NCBI GenBank assembly: GCA_027459505.1
Contig: DAIDIE010000017.1
Coordinates: 1-60,527 of the forward strand
Reading direction: 5' to 3'
Origin: Acidobacteriota bacterium
GTDB taxonomy: Bacteria; Acidobacteriota; Terriglobia; Terriglobales; SCQP01
DNA: 60,527 nt
Below the pieces are notes generated by a model, which did no database searches, had not been told where the DNA came from, and saw only the letters and a program-made list of their open reading frames with translations. Below are positions 53,394 through 60,527 of this stretch, one piece after another. Positions within the stretch are counted from its first letter, which is position 1. Each line of letters starts with the position of its first letter. A program made the translations under genes and the position numbers.

Positions 53394-54310
53394 ACACCAC
53401 CGTAGCGCCCACCGTGCCGGCGCGTGCGCTGGGGACTGTCCCGCTTTGGGCGGGAGCTCGCGTGCGCGCCGCGTTCATTACGCTTCTCAGCGTTGCTGGT
53501 GCGGTGGGGTTGTTTGAGCACATTCTGCGGCAATACCTGCTTGGCAGCTGGAATGACGGATTGCGCTCCATTGCCCCGCTGCTGTTCGCTTTAGCCGTGC
53601 ACGCCCTGTGGCGAGAGCTGACGCGGGGCCAGACGCTGGCAGATGGCCGCGCCGCGCTGGCGGGAGCGGTGGTGATCGGATTTGCGGTGCTGAGCTCCGC
53701 GCTGCCGTCGCTGCCGGTGGCCACGCCGGTGTGGGTGTACTTCAACGGTGTGGCGTTGTTCTGGTGTGGCTGGCAAGGTTGGCGGCGGCTGGCGACACCG
53801 CTGCTGCTGGTGTTGGCGCTCAACCCGGTTCCCACGTTTGTGCCGCAGGTGCTGGACTTTCGCCTGCAACTGATCGCCATTCACGCCGCCGCCGGATTTG
53901 CCGCGCTTTTGCATATTCATCACCGGCTCTATACGGTTTCCATGGCTTTCGATCATGGCGTGGGAATGTTTATCGCGCCCGCCTGCGATGGTTTGCGGGG
54001 CGCGGTGACCATGACCTACTTCAGCCTGATTCTGGCGTACGCGCTCAAGTTGCGTTTGCGGCAGGCGCCGGTTTTATTGTTTTCCGCTGTGGGGTTGGCC
54101 TATCTGGCCAACTTCGGACGCCTGTTCGGGTTGGTGCTGTTTGACTGGCTCTCCACGAAGATCATTCCGCTGGGGGCCTATGAGCCCTGGGCGGACGCCA
54201 TTTGGGGCGGTTTTCTCTTCTTGATTGCCGCGGCGCTCACCCTGGTGCTGGCGCGCCGCCTGCGCCGGGCGGCGGCAGGGCCAGCCGCAACAGCCGGGGA
54301 GGCCGCATGA
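53390..54310 (+). CDS. Exosortase-family transpeptidase
   Basis: A 306-residue polytopic membrane protease/transpeptidase that normally cleaves C-terminal sorting signals (PEP-CTERM-like). The catalytic Cys199 lies in APACDGLRG with Arg203, and Arg244 in NFGRL supplies the second conserved Arg. Eight helices are predicted. ATGA overlaps join it to both neighbours. Acidobacteria have a dedicated exosortase subgroup in this kind of operon; subgroup assignment is from memory and tentative. No sorting-signal substrate is seen in the window. Confidence 0.85.
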   Translation: MNTTVAPTVPARALGTVPLWAGARVRAAFITLLSVAGAVGLFEHILRQYLLGSWNDGLRSIAPLLFALAVHALWRELTRGQTLADGRAALAGAVVIGFAVLSSALPSLPVATPVWVYFNGVALFWCGWQGWRRLATPLLLVLALNPVPTFVPQVLDFRLQLIAIHAAAGFAALLHIHHRLYTVSMAFDHGVGMFIAPACDGLRGAVTMTYFSLILAYALKLRLRQAPVLLFSAVGLAYLANFGRLFGLVLFDWLSTKIIPLGAYEPWADAIWGGFLFLIAAALTLVLARRLRRAAAGPAATAGEAA

Positions 54311-55257
54311 AGTTTCTTGTTTCCGTTTTCGTGTTCGCCATCAGCGGCGTGGCGGTATTGCCCGCGCAGCAATCGCTTCAGCTCACCCCGATGGTGAACG
54401 AAATCGCGATTCCCAACAGCGTCGTCTCCGACAATTACCTGATCGGAAAGGGCGATCTGTTGGGCGTGACGGTTTATGGCGAGCCTGAGCTCAGTGGCAA
54501 CCTGCGAGTGGATGATCAAGGGTGCATCCGCATGCCTTATGGCAACACGGAAGTACCTGTGGCCGGAAAAGAAGTGAGCGCTATCCGGCCGGCGCTGGAG
54601 CAGGCGCTCATCAAGGACCGTTTGGCTCTCCACCCCAGGGTTGAGGTGTGGGTGGAGAAGGTGCGCTCACGGCCGGTGGTGATCATGGGAGCGGTGCGCA
54701 ATCCAATGACGCTGGAGGCCACCCACCCGATTACGCTGCTGGAGGCGCTCTCCAAAGCGGGTGGCACAGCCGAATTGGCCGGTGACACCATCGTTTTGCA
54801 GCGATCCGGCCAACCGGACTTGACGATTGCCGCGAACGCCTTGCTGAAATCTAAGAATCCGGCCATTGATCCGCTGCTCAACGGTGGAGAGCAGATCCGG
54901 GTCATTCCAGCGGGCAAGATTTTTGTGGCTGGAAGTGTCAAGCTGCCGGGCGCGTTCGAAATCAACGACGGTTCCCAACTGAGCGTCTTGCGCGCGCTGG
55001 CCATGGCGCATGGCTGGTTGCCAAGCGCCCGTCCGGATGATGCCATTCTGATTCATGAGCAGGACGGCAAGTCGGTGCGGCGGCGCGTGCGGCTTCAAAA
55101 AATTCTCAAGCACAAGGCTCCGGATGTGCAGATGGCGGCCAGTGACATCCTGTACATTCCCGATGACGCCCATAAGGCGCTGGCGATGAGTCTGCTGAAA
55201 GGCCTGGGCTCGGCCGCGGTGCTGGGATTGGGGTACGCCGCAGCCGGCGCGCTCTAG
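54307..55257 (+). CDS. Wza-type polysaccharide export protein
   Basis: A 316-residue exported protein with the Poly_export region (about 44-125: SDNYLIGKGDLLGVTVYGEPELSG, RVDDQGCIRMPYGNTEV) and two SLBB domains (about 130-180 and 215-265: VVIMGAVRNPMTLEA, IFVAGSVKLPGAFEIN). The signal peptide ends at about LPAQQ, with no lipobox Cys, unlike classical Wza. A short hydrophobic tail (SLLKGLGSAAVLGLGYAAAGAL) may insert in the outer membrane or serve as a pore helix. The ATG overlaps the exosortase stop. Confidence 0.88.
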   Translation: MKFLVSVFVFAISGVAVLPAQQSLQLTPMVNEIAIPNSVVSDNYLIGKGDLLGVTVYGEPELSGNLRVDDQGCIRMPYGNTEVPVAGKEVSAIRPALEQALIKDRLALHPRVEVWVEKVRSRPVVIMGAVRNPMTLEATHPITLLEALSKAGGTAELAGDTIVLQRSGQPDLTIAANALLKSKNPAIDPLLNGGEQIRVIPAGKIFVAGSVKLPGAFEINDGSQLSVLRALAMAHGWLPSARPDDAILIHEQDGKSVRRRVRLQKILKHKAPDVQMAASDILYIPDDAHKALAMSLLKGLGSAAVLGLGYAAAGAL

Positions 55258-55301
55258 GCGCGGCAAGCTCGTGACTGGCTCGGGAGAACGGGGAGGTGGA
55301 C

Positions 55302-55973
55302 ATGAAGCGCTTGGTTTTCTTCTCTGGCCTGGTTTGCGCGTTAGGCGGGCTGGTTGGCGCTCAGCAGCCGCTACAGCCGGGCGGTGGACAAGGCTTTGTC
55401 GCCGGGCCCTCGGTGACGGGGGCAATTCTGGAGGACTCGAGGCTGCTTCCTGGAACCAGCATTTTGCGCTGCGAGGGCGTGAGCACGGACGCGGAAGGGG
55501 CGGCTCTCCTGGCGCGGGGCTCGCATGGGGGCGAAGTGGTGCTGGGGCATAGCAGCAACGCTGTCGTGCTTCCCGCTCAGCAGGCGCCGCAACTCTGGTT
55601 GCAGAATGGCTATGTGGCCGTGACCGGCGCGGTGGGTGTGCACGCCAGGCAAGCGGAGTTGCAGCCACTGAATTCCAATGCACGCTACGCGGTGCTGGTG
55701 CGCAACGGCGTTACCTATGTCACGGTGCAACGCGGCGATTTGCGCATAGCCAATTTGGCCAAGCCGCGGGTGCTGCATGCGAACCAGACGTTGCGCATGA
55801 CCAATCTCGCCGTGGAAGATCAGGCGCCACTGCAGGCCGCCTGCGGTATTCAGTTTCCGGCGCGGGTGCAGGCACGGGTCCAGCAGGTGCCGCTGCAACG
55901 GATGCAAAAGGCCTCGCGCGACCTGGCGGGCGGCACGGTCACGCAGCAGCTCCAAGCCAGCCCATTTCACTAG
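55302..55973 (+). CDS. Exported FecR-like beta-domain protein, exopolysaccharide operon
   Basis: A 223-residue secreted protein. The signal peptide ends at GGLVGAQ; then come beta-rich segments (LLPGTSILRCEGVSTDAEGAALLARGSHGGEVVLG, YAVLVRNGVTYVTVQRGDLRIANL) similar in layout to FecR/iron-dicitrate sensor domains, and a Gln/Ala-rich tail. GGGAGG at 55291-55296 supports the ATG at 55302. It is the sixth gene of the operon, 44 bases after the export gene; no function can be assigned with confidence. Confidence 0.65.
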   Translation: MKRLVFFSGLVCALGGLVGAQQPLQPGGGQGFVAGPSVTGAILEDSRLLPGTSILRCEGVSTDAEGAALLARGSHGGEVVLGHSSNAVVLPAQQAPQLWLQNGYVAVTGAVGVHARQAELQPLNSNARYAVLVRNGVTYVTVQRGDLRIANLAKPRVLHANQTLRMTNLAVEDQAPLQAACGIQFPARVQARVQQVPLQRMQKASRDLAGGTVTQQLQASPFH

Positions 55974-56125
55974 CCCTTTAGGGCGGCGCCGCAGGCGGCC
56001 AGTTGACTACTTCTGAGCACGTTCAAGCGGACAAGTGTGGCAGAATCGCCACAGGGCGGAATCCGTAAACCCCTTTGGGACAAAAACTTAGCTGGTCGGG
56101 GTTCAACTCGTGACAACATAGCCCC
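55974..56125. other. Intergenic region before lpxC
   Basis: A short non-coding segment with small palindromes (GCCCTTTAGGGC at 55973-55984; AACCCC / GGGGTT arms near 56068-56103). A promoter for lpxC is expected here but not resolved. Confidence 0.45.
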
Positions 56126-57010
56126 ATGCACTGTGAGGGAACCCTGCGTCAGGCCGTGCCCGCCTCCGGTATCGGGCTGCACAGCGGGACCCCCGTCAAC
56201 ATCCGGCTCCTTCCCGCCCCTTCCGGCACTGGCATCCAGTTTCGCCGCACTGATCTGGAAGGTTTCGTTGTCGAGGCCAACTCCGCCAACATCGCCAAGG
56301 TCAGCTATGCCACCAGCCTGATGAAGAAAGGCGTGTTCATCTCCACTACGGAGCACCTGCTCAGTGCACTCATTGGGCTTGGGGTCGATAACGTGGTGGT
56401 GGAGATTGACAATCTGGAAGTGCCAATCCTGGACGGCAGCGGACAGCCCTTTGTCGAGATGATCGAGGCGGCGGGCCGCAAATCCCAGCAACGGGCGCGC
56501 CGCTATTTGAAAATTCTGGCGCCGCTGGAGATGAACGAAGGAGGCAAGTTTATTGGCGTCTATCCAGCCGACAGCTACCGCGTTAGTTACGAGATCAACT
56601 TTCCTCATCCCGCGATTGGCAAGCAGGAGTTCGAGCTCGAGATTACGCCGGAAAGCTATCGCAACGAATTGGCGCCGGCGCGCACCTTTGGCTTCCTGGC
56701 GGATGTTGAGGCCATGCGCCGCCAGGGACTAATTCGTGGCGGCTCAATGGAAAACGCCGTGGTGCTCTCTCCGGATGGTGTGGTGAATGGCGAGTTGCGT
56801 TTTGCGGATGAGTTTGTCCGTCATAAAACGCTGGACCTGATAGGCGATCTTGCACTTCTCGGGCATCCGCTGTTGGGTTATGTGCGCGCCAACCGCGCGG
56901 GCCATGCCCTGCATACCGCGCTGGTTAAGAAGCTGCTCAGCGATCCGAGCCGCTGGACCTTGGTTACACTTGCGGCCCGCCAGGCAGAGCAGGTCTCCGC
57001 CACCGTTTGA
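56126..57010 (+). CDS. lpxC: UDP-3-O-acyl-N-acetylglucosamine deacetylase
   Basis: A 294-residue zinc enzyme for the committed step of lipid A synthesis. The duplicated beta-alpha fold is full length. Zinc ligands are the His of TTEHLLSAL and the His/Asp of HKTLDLIGDLALLG; the second catalytic His appears in RAGHALHTALV. GSGIGLHSG near the N-terminus is typical. It proves a lipid-A-bearing outer membrane. Confidence 0.96.
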   Translation: MHCEGTLRQAVPASGIGLHSGTPVNIRLLPAPSGTGIQFRRTDLEGFVVEANSANIAKVSYATSLMKKGVFISTTEHLLSALIGLGVDNVVVEIDNLEVPILDGSGQPFVEMIEAAGRKSQQRARRYLKILAPLEMNEGGKFIGVYPADSYRVSYEINFPHPAIGKQEFELEITPESYRNELAPARTFGFLADVEAMRRQGLIRGGSMENAVVLSPDGVVNGELRFADEFVRHKTLDLIGDLALLGHPLLGYVRANRAGHALHTALVKKLLSDPSRWTLVTLAARQAEQVSATV

Positions 57011-57101
57011 TACCGCGCCAGCACCCTGGATAGCGGCTTGCTGCGAAGCTGGCCCTATACTGACCTCAGAGCAGGCAAAACCAACTTGCCGGGGGTGAGC
57101 G

Positions 57102-58391
57102 ATGAGCAGCACACTGAGCAGCACGAGCAGCAGCGCTGGGGTTGAGCAGGAACTCAATGCCTGGGAGGCCCAGGCCGCCCGTTTTGACGAGGCGGCGCGA
57201 CGGCTCAAGCTCGATGAAGGGCTGGCCAAGGTCCTGCGTTCACCCACCCGCGAAATCATCGTCCACGTTCCGGTGCAGATGGACGATGGACGCCTGGAAG
57301 TGTTTACCGGCTATCGCGTGCAGCACAGCGTGGCGCGCGGTCCGGGCAAGGGCGGCATCCGTTTTGCTCCCGACGTCACGCTGGATGAGGTGCGGGCACT
57401 GGCCAGTTGGATGACCTGGAAGTGCGCCGTGGTGAACATCCCCTTTGGCGGCGCCAAGGGCGGCATCATCTGTGACCCGCGCATCATGTCCCCCGGTGAA
57501 CTGGAACGGCTCACCCGCCGCTATACCGCCGAGCTTTCTGAATTCATTGGACCCGAACGCGATGTGCCCGCTCCCGACGTGAACACCAACGAGCAGGTGA
57601 TGGCGTGGATTATGGACACCTACTCCATGCACATGCGGCACACGGTAACCGCCGTTGTGACCGGAAAGCCACTGGATTTGGGGGGCTCGCGGGGCCGGCG
57701 CGAAGCGACGGGGCGTGGCTGTCTCATCGTTTGCGACCGGGCGCTGCGTAAGCTGGGGTGGAAACGGGAACAGACGCGGGTGATTGTGCAAGGCTTTGGC
57801 AACGTCGGCAGCAACGCCGCCAGCCTGCTGCATCAGGCGGGGTACAAGGTCATTGGGATCGACGAATACGATGGCGGGCTCTCCAACCCGAAGGGCATCG
57901 ACATCCAGGATCTCCTGCAGTATCGCCGCGAGCAAGGTACGGTGCACGGCTATCCCAAGGCGGAGGCGGTGCCGCGTGGAGAGCTGTTGACCGCCCCCTG
58001 TGACATTCTTCTGCCGGCCGCCATGGAAAACCAGATCCATGCCCGCAACGCCGGTCATCTTCAGGCGCGGATACTCTGCGAAGGCGCCAATGGCCCGACC
58101 ACCCCGGCGGCGGACCAGATTCTGCGCGAGAAGGGAGTCTTCGTGATTCCTGACATTCTGGCCAACGCCGGCGGAGTCACAGTCTCCTACTTCGAATGGG
58201 TCCAGGACCGGCAGGGGTATTTCTGGAAGGAAAGCGAAGTCAACGAGCAACTGCGGCACATCATGGAGGCGAGTTTCGACGACGTGGTCGCTTACGCGGA
58301 AAAGCACCACGTGCACAACCGGATTGCCGCCTACATGCTGGCTATTGATCGTGTAGCATTCAGTATGAACCTGCGCGGCATCTATGCTTAG
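57102..58391 (+). CDS. gdhA: Glutamate dehydrogenase (Glu/Leu/Phe/Val family)
   Basis: A 429-residue hexameric-type dehydrogenase interconverting glutamate and 2-oxoglutarate plus ammonia. The substrate-binding region [13 protein letters not shown] with the catalytic Lys in [34 protein letters not shown] and the Rossmann motif [14 protein letters not shown] are intact. The first 15 residues are Ser/Thr-rich and extra. Cofactor choice cannot be fixed by eye. Confidence 0.94.
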   Translation: MSSTLSSTSSSAGVEQELNAWEAQAARFDEAARRLKLDEGLAKVLRSPTREIIVHVPVQMDDGRLEVFTGYRVQHSVARGPGKGGIRFAPDVTLDEVRALASWMTWKCAVVNIPFGGAKGGIICDPRIMSPGELERLTRRYTAELSEFIGPERDVPAPDVNTNEQVMAWIMDTYSMHMRHTVTAVVTGKPLDLGGSRGRREATGRGCLIVCDRALRKLGWKREQTRVIVQGFGNVGSNAASLLHQAGYKVIGIDEYDGGLSNPKGIDIQDLLQYRREQGTVHGYPKAEAVPRGELLTAPCDILLPAAMENQIHARNAGHLQARILCEGANGPTTPAADQILREKGVFVIPDILANAGGVTVSYFEWVQDRQGYFWKESEVNEQLRHIMEASFDDVVAYAEKHHVHNRIAAYMLAIDRVAFSMNLRGIYA

Positions 58392-58491
58392 AGCTTGCCC
58401 CGCCTGGAACGCGCCTGACGCAACGTTGTTGTGACGATTGCCCGGGACGGCCGGCGAGATCCCGTTCGGCAATTGTGCGCACCTTTCCCGC

Positions 58492-59703
58492 ATGCCTCTG
58501 AAGACAGTCACCATCAATGAGCACGGCGCTGCGCGTTTGCGCGCCGGGCATCCCTGGGTCTACCGCAGCGATGTGCTCGGCAAAGAGGACCATGGCGCGC
58601 TGGCCGCTCTGCAAGGGGTACGCCCCGGAACGGCGGTGCGGCTGGAAGATCGCCGCGGCCGCGCCCTGGGGGTGGCCGATTTTAGTCCCCATTCGCAGAT
58701 TTGTCTGCGTCTGCTGAGCCGCGATCCAGCGGCGCGCATCGACGACACCTTCCTGCGGGAACAGATGCAGCGCGCTCTGCAGTGGCGCCGGCACTGGATT
58801 CGCAATACCGATGCCTACCGCCTTATCTGGGGCGAAGCGGACGGCCTGCCGGGCCTGGTGGTGGACCGCTACGGAGACAAGCTGGTGCTGCAAACGCTGA
58901 CACCCGCCATGGAGGCGCGTCTGCCGGTTTTGCAGGAGTTGCTGCGGGAGATGGTGCAGCCCAGCGCGATTGTGGAACGCAACGACGCGCGCGTGCGTAC
59001 GCTGGAACTATTGGAATTGCGCTCCCGTTTGGTGCATGGCACGGAAGCCATCGCCGAGGTGCAAATCGACGGCATTGCATACCGTCTGGATTTGCTGGCC
59101 GGGCAGAAGACGGGGGCCTTTCTTGACCAGCGTGAGAATTGGGCCGCCGTTCCCCGGTTTCTGCCGGTGATGCCTGGCGGGGAACGGCCCCGCGTTCTGG
59201 ACGTGTTCACCTATCAGGGCGGCTTCGCACTGCAGTTGGCTCGCGCTGGCGCCTACGTGGAGGCGGTGGACCTCTCTCGCGCCGCCCTGGAATTGGCCGA
59301 CAGCAACGCGCAGCGCAATGGATTGGAGGTCAACTGGATCGAGGCGAACGCCTTCGATCTGCTGCGGGAATACGACCAGCAGGGGCGCAGTTTCGACCTG
59401 ATCGTGCTGGACCCGCCCGCTTTTGCCAAGAGCCGTGGCGCCCTGGAATCGGCCGAACGCGGGTACAAGGAGATCAACCTGCGCGCGCTGAAGATGCTGC
59501 GGCCGGGTGGGGTGCTGGTTACCTGCTCCTGTTCGCATCACCTCAGCGAAGCGCGCCTGCTGGCGATCCTTGCCGAAGCCGCCCTGGACGCGCATCGCAC
59601 CGTGACCATTCTGGAGCGCCGCGGCCAATCGCTGGATCACCCGGTGCTGCTGACCGTTCCCGAAACGCATTACCTGAAATGTATTCTGGCGCGCATTGAG
59701 TAA
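58492..59703 (+). CDS. RlmI-like class I rRNA methyltransferase with PUA domain
   Basis: A 403-residue SAM-dependent methyltransferase of the RlmI (23S rRNA m5C) type. An N-terminal PUA-like domain (VTINEHGAARLRAGHPWVYRSDV) precedes the Rossmann fold (RVLDVFTYQGGFALQLARAGA, VDLSRAALELADSNAQRNGL) and the substrate motif VLDPPAFAKS, with LVTCSCSHHLS carrying the catalytic-Cys motif. The ATG at 58492 starts exactly on the PUA domain. An insert of short helices (about 80-200) is usual for the family. Confidence 0.9.
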   Translation: MPLKTVTINEHGAARLRAGHPWVYRSDVLGKEDHGALAALQGVRPGTAVRLEDRRGRALGVADFSPHSQICLRLLSRDPAARIDDTFLREQMQRALQWRRHWIRNTDAYRLIWGEADGLPGLVVDRYGDKLVLQTLTPAMEARLPVLQELLREMVQPSAIVERNDARVRTLELLELRSRLVHGTEAIAEVQIDGIAYRLDLLAGQKTGAFLDQRENWAAVPRFLPVMPGGERPRVLDVFTYQGGFALQLARAGAYVEAVDLSRAALELADSNAQRNGLEVNWIEANAFDLLREYDQQGRSFDLIVLDPPAFAKSRGALESAERGYKEINLRALKMLRPGGVLVTCSCSHHLSEARLLAILAEAALDAHRTVTILERRGQSLDHPVLLTVPETHYLKCILARIE

Positions 59704-59797
59704 CGGCCAGCTGAGTGCCTTTACAGACATGCCGCGCTGCCCGGATAATGGTATTTTCCGCCTCGCCAGCCGCGCGGCGTCAAGGAGCTCGTTTTCA

Positions 59798-60361
59798 ATG
59801 GCCAATACGGCGACTTCATTGCGTCCCGGGATGATCATCATCCACGACAAAGAGCTGTACTCGGTGTTCAGCATTACCCACCGCACACCCGGCAACCTGC
59901 GCGCCTTCGTGCAGGCCAAGCTGCGCAACCTGCGCACCGGTTCGATGATTGAGCACCGCTTCCGTTCGGAAGATCGCGTCGATCGCGCCGTGCTGGACGA
60001 GATAGAGATGGAGTACCTCTACAGCGACAACACCGACTACTACTTCATGAATACGGAGACCTACGACCAGATTCACCTCTCCCGTGAAGTGCTGGGGGAA
60101 GCGGTGGACTACCTCATCCCCAACCTGAAGATTAACGTCGAGTTTTACGAGGGCAAGCCGGTATCGGTGGAACTGCCCCAGGTGGTTGATCTGGAAGTGG
60201 TCGAAACCGAACCCGGGCTCAAAGGCGCCACCGTTTCCAACGTCACCAAGCCGGCCAAGATGGAGACCGGATTGATGGTCCAGGTACCGCCGTTTATTGA
60301 GACGGGGGAGAAAATCCGCGTCGACACCTCCGAAGGCAAATACCTCGAACGGGTGAAGTAG
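59798..60361 (+). CDS. efp: Translation elongation factor P with an Asn at the loop tip
   Basis: A 187-residue factor that relieves ribosome stalling at proline runs. The KOW-like N-domain, the two OB domains and the family signature VVDLEVVETEPGLKGAT are present. AAGGAG at 59782-59787 precedes the ATG. In the domain-I loop the usual PGKG is replaced by P31-G32-N33-L34, so the residue matching Lys34 of E. coli, the site of modification, is Asn33. No epmA/epmB or earP gene is adjacent. Confidence 0.95.
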   Translation: MANTATSLRPGMIIIHDKELYSVFSITHRTPGNLRAFVQAKLRNLRTGSMIEHRFRSEDRVDRAVLDEIEMEYLYSDNTDYYFMNTETYDQIHLSREVLGEAVDYLIPNLKINVEFYEGKPVSVELPQVVDLEVVETEPGLKGATVSNVTKPAKMETGLMVQVPPFIETGEKIRVDTSEGKYLERVK

Positions 60362-60527
60362 CTCTCGACTCATGAACAGCTTAAGCAGCGAGCCACCGAG
60401 TCCTCCCTGCGGGAGGAGATCGCAGGTGGAGGGCCGCGAAATTCCGAAGGGCGGCTCCCTCGCGCGGGAGAGGAGCCCGGCATCGGCGGCTTCACGTTCT
60501 CACTGGAGAACGTGCCAGCGACCAACG
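60362..60527. other. Intergenic segment after efp to the window edge
   Basis: No supportable gene. Small hairpins are visible: CCTCCC-TGC-GGGAGG near 60401-60415 and a perfect 8-bp ACGTTCTC-ACTG-GAGAACGT at 60494-60513. An ATG-initiated frame from 60372 stays open to the edge, but its translation is low in coding character. Confidence 0.5.

Noticed and set aside
60372-60527. ATG-started frame running off the window after efp
   Set aside because: Only 52 codons, Ser/Arg/Pro-rich, covering hairpin-rich DNA, and no ribosome-binding site. It cannot be judged without the following sequence.

Overview
The window most resembles an acidobacterium: a diderm with LPS (lpxC, a heptose pathway) and outer-membrane barrels, about 60% GC, several TTG/GTG starts, an ASPIC/UnbV FG-GAP lipoprotein, an exosortase-linked exopolysaccharide operon and a long-tailed MreC. 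The assignment rests on gene content and style only; no rRNA gene or other decisive marker is present. I recognised no tRNA, rRNA, CRISPR array or insertion sequence.

Layout. 1-815: end of an unknown gene, then repeat-rich non-coding DNA. 816-4357 (-): phosphoketolase and acetate kinase, overlapping by 4 bases (a phosphoketolase-acetate shunt). 4952-10623 (+): an electron-transfer block with an MtrA/DmsE-type decaheme cytochrome, an MtrB/PioB-type outer-membrane porin, a small monohaem cytochrome c, a terminator, then a Rieske protein and a cytochrome b fused to a cytochrome c domain. 10709-10924: lone antitoxin-like gene. 16650-10934 (-): a tightly packed operon of a membrane-anchored pentahaem cytochrome, an ASPIC/UnbV lipoprotein and a P1B-type ATPase. 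It is divergent from a Crp/Fnr regulator (17050-17769), and a perfect TGTGA-N6-TCACA palindrome lies between them. 17869-24167: B12-type radical SAM protein, sirohaem nitrite/sulfite reductase, argS. 24680-28558: FecR-domain protein, mreB, mreC. 28678-37439: queG, then polysaccharide-degrading or -modifying secreted enzymes (GH31, GH16, a PL5-like lyase with malectin and ricin-type lectin domains) and two envelope proteins of unknown function. 37676-41742: heptose/LPS core genes (gmhA, a GT9 transferase, rfaE1, hldD). 41755-47885: housekeeping genes (coaX, typA, moaA, nadA, a DUF2203 gene, dtd). 48099-55973: a six-gene exopolysaccharide/exosortase operon. 56126-60361: lpxC, gdhA, an RlmI-like methyltransferase and efp.

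The most interesting part is 4952-17769. It encodes a complete candidate route for electrons between the quinone pool and the cell exterior: bc complex, or the quinol-facing pentahaem protein, then a small cytochrome c, the decaheme and the porin. Next to it is a Crp-type regulator whose recognition helix keeps the residues expected to read the operator beside it. No outer-surface MtrC/OmcA-type cytochrome is seen, which resembles the two-component PioAB/MtoAB layout, so electron flow could run inward (for example Fe(II) oxidation) or outward. Function and direction are inference. A second theme is cell-surface carbohydrate: heptose LPS, an exosortase-type exopolysaccharide operon without a visible sorting substrate, and secreted polysaccharide-active enzymes.
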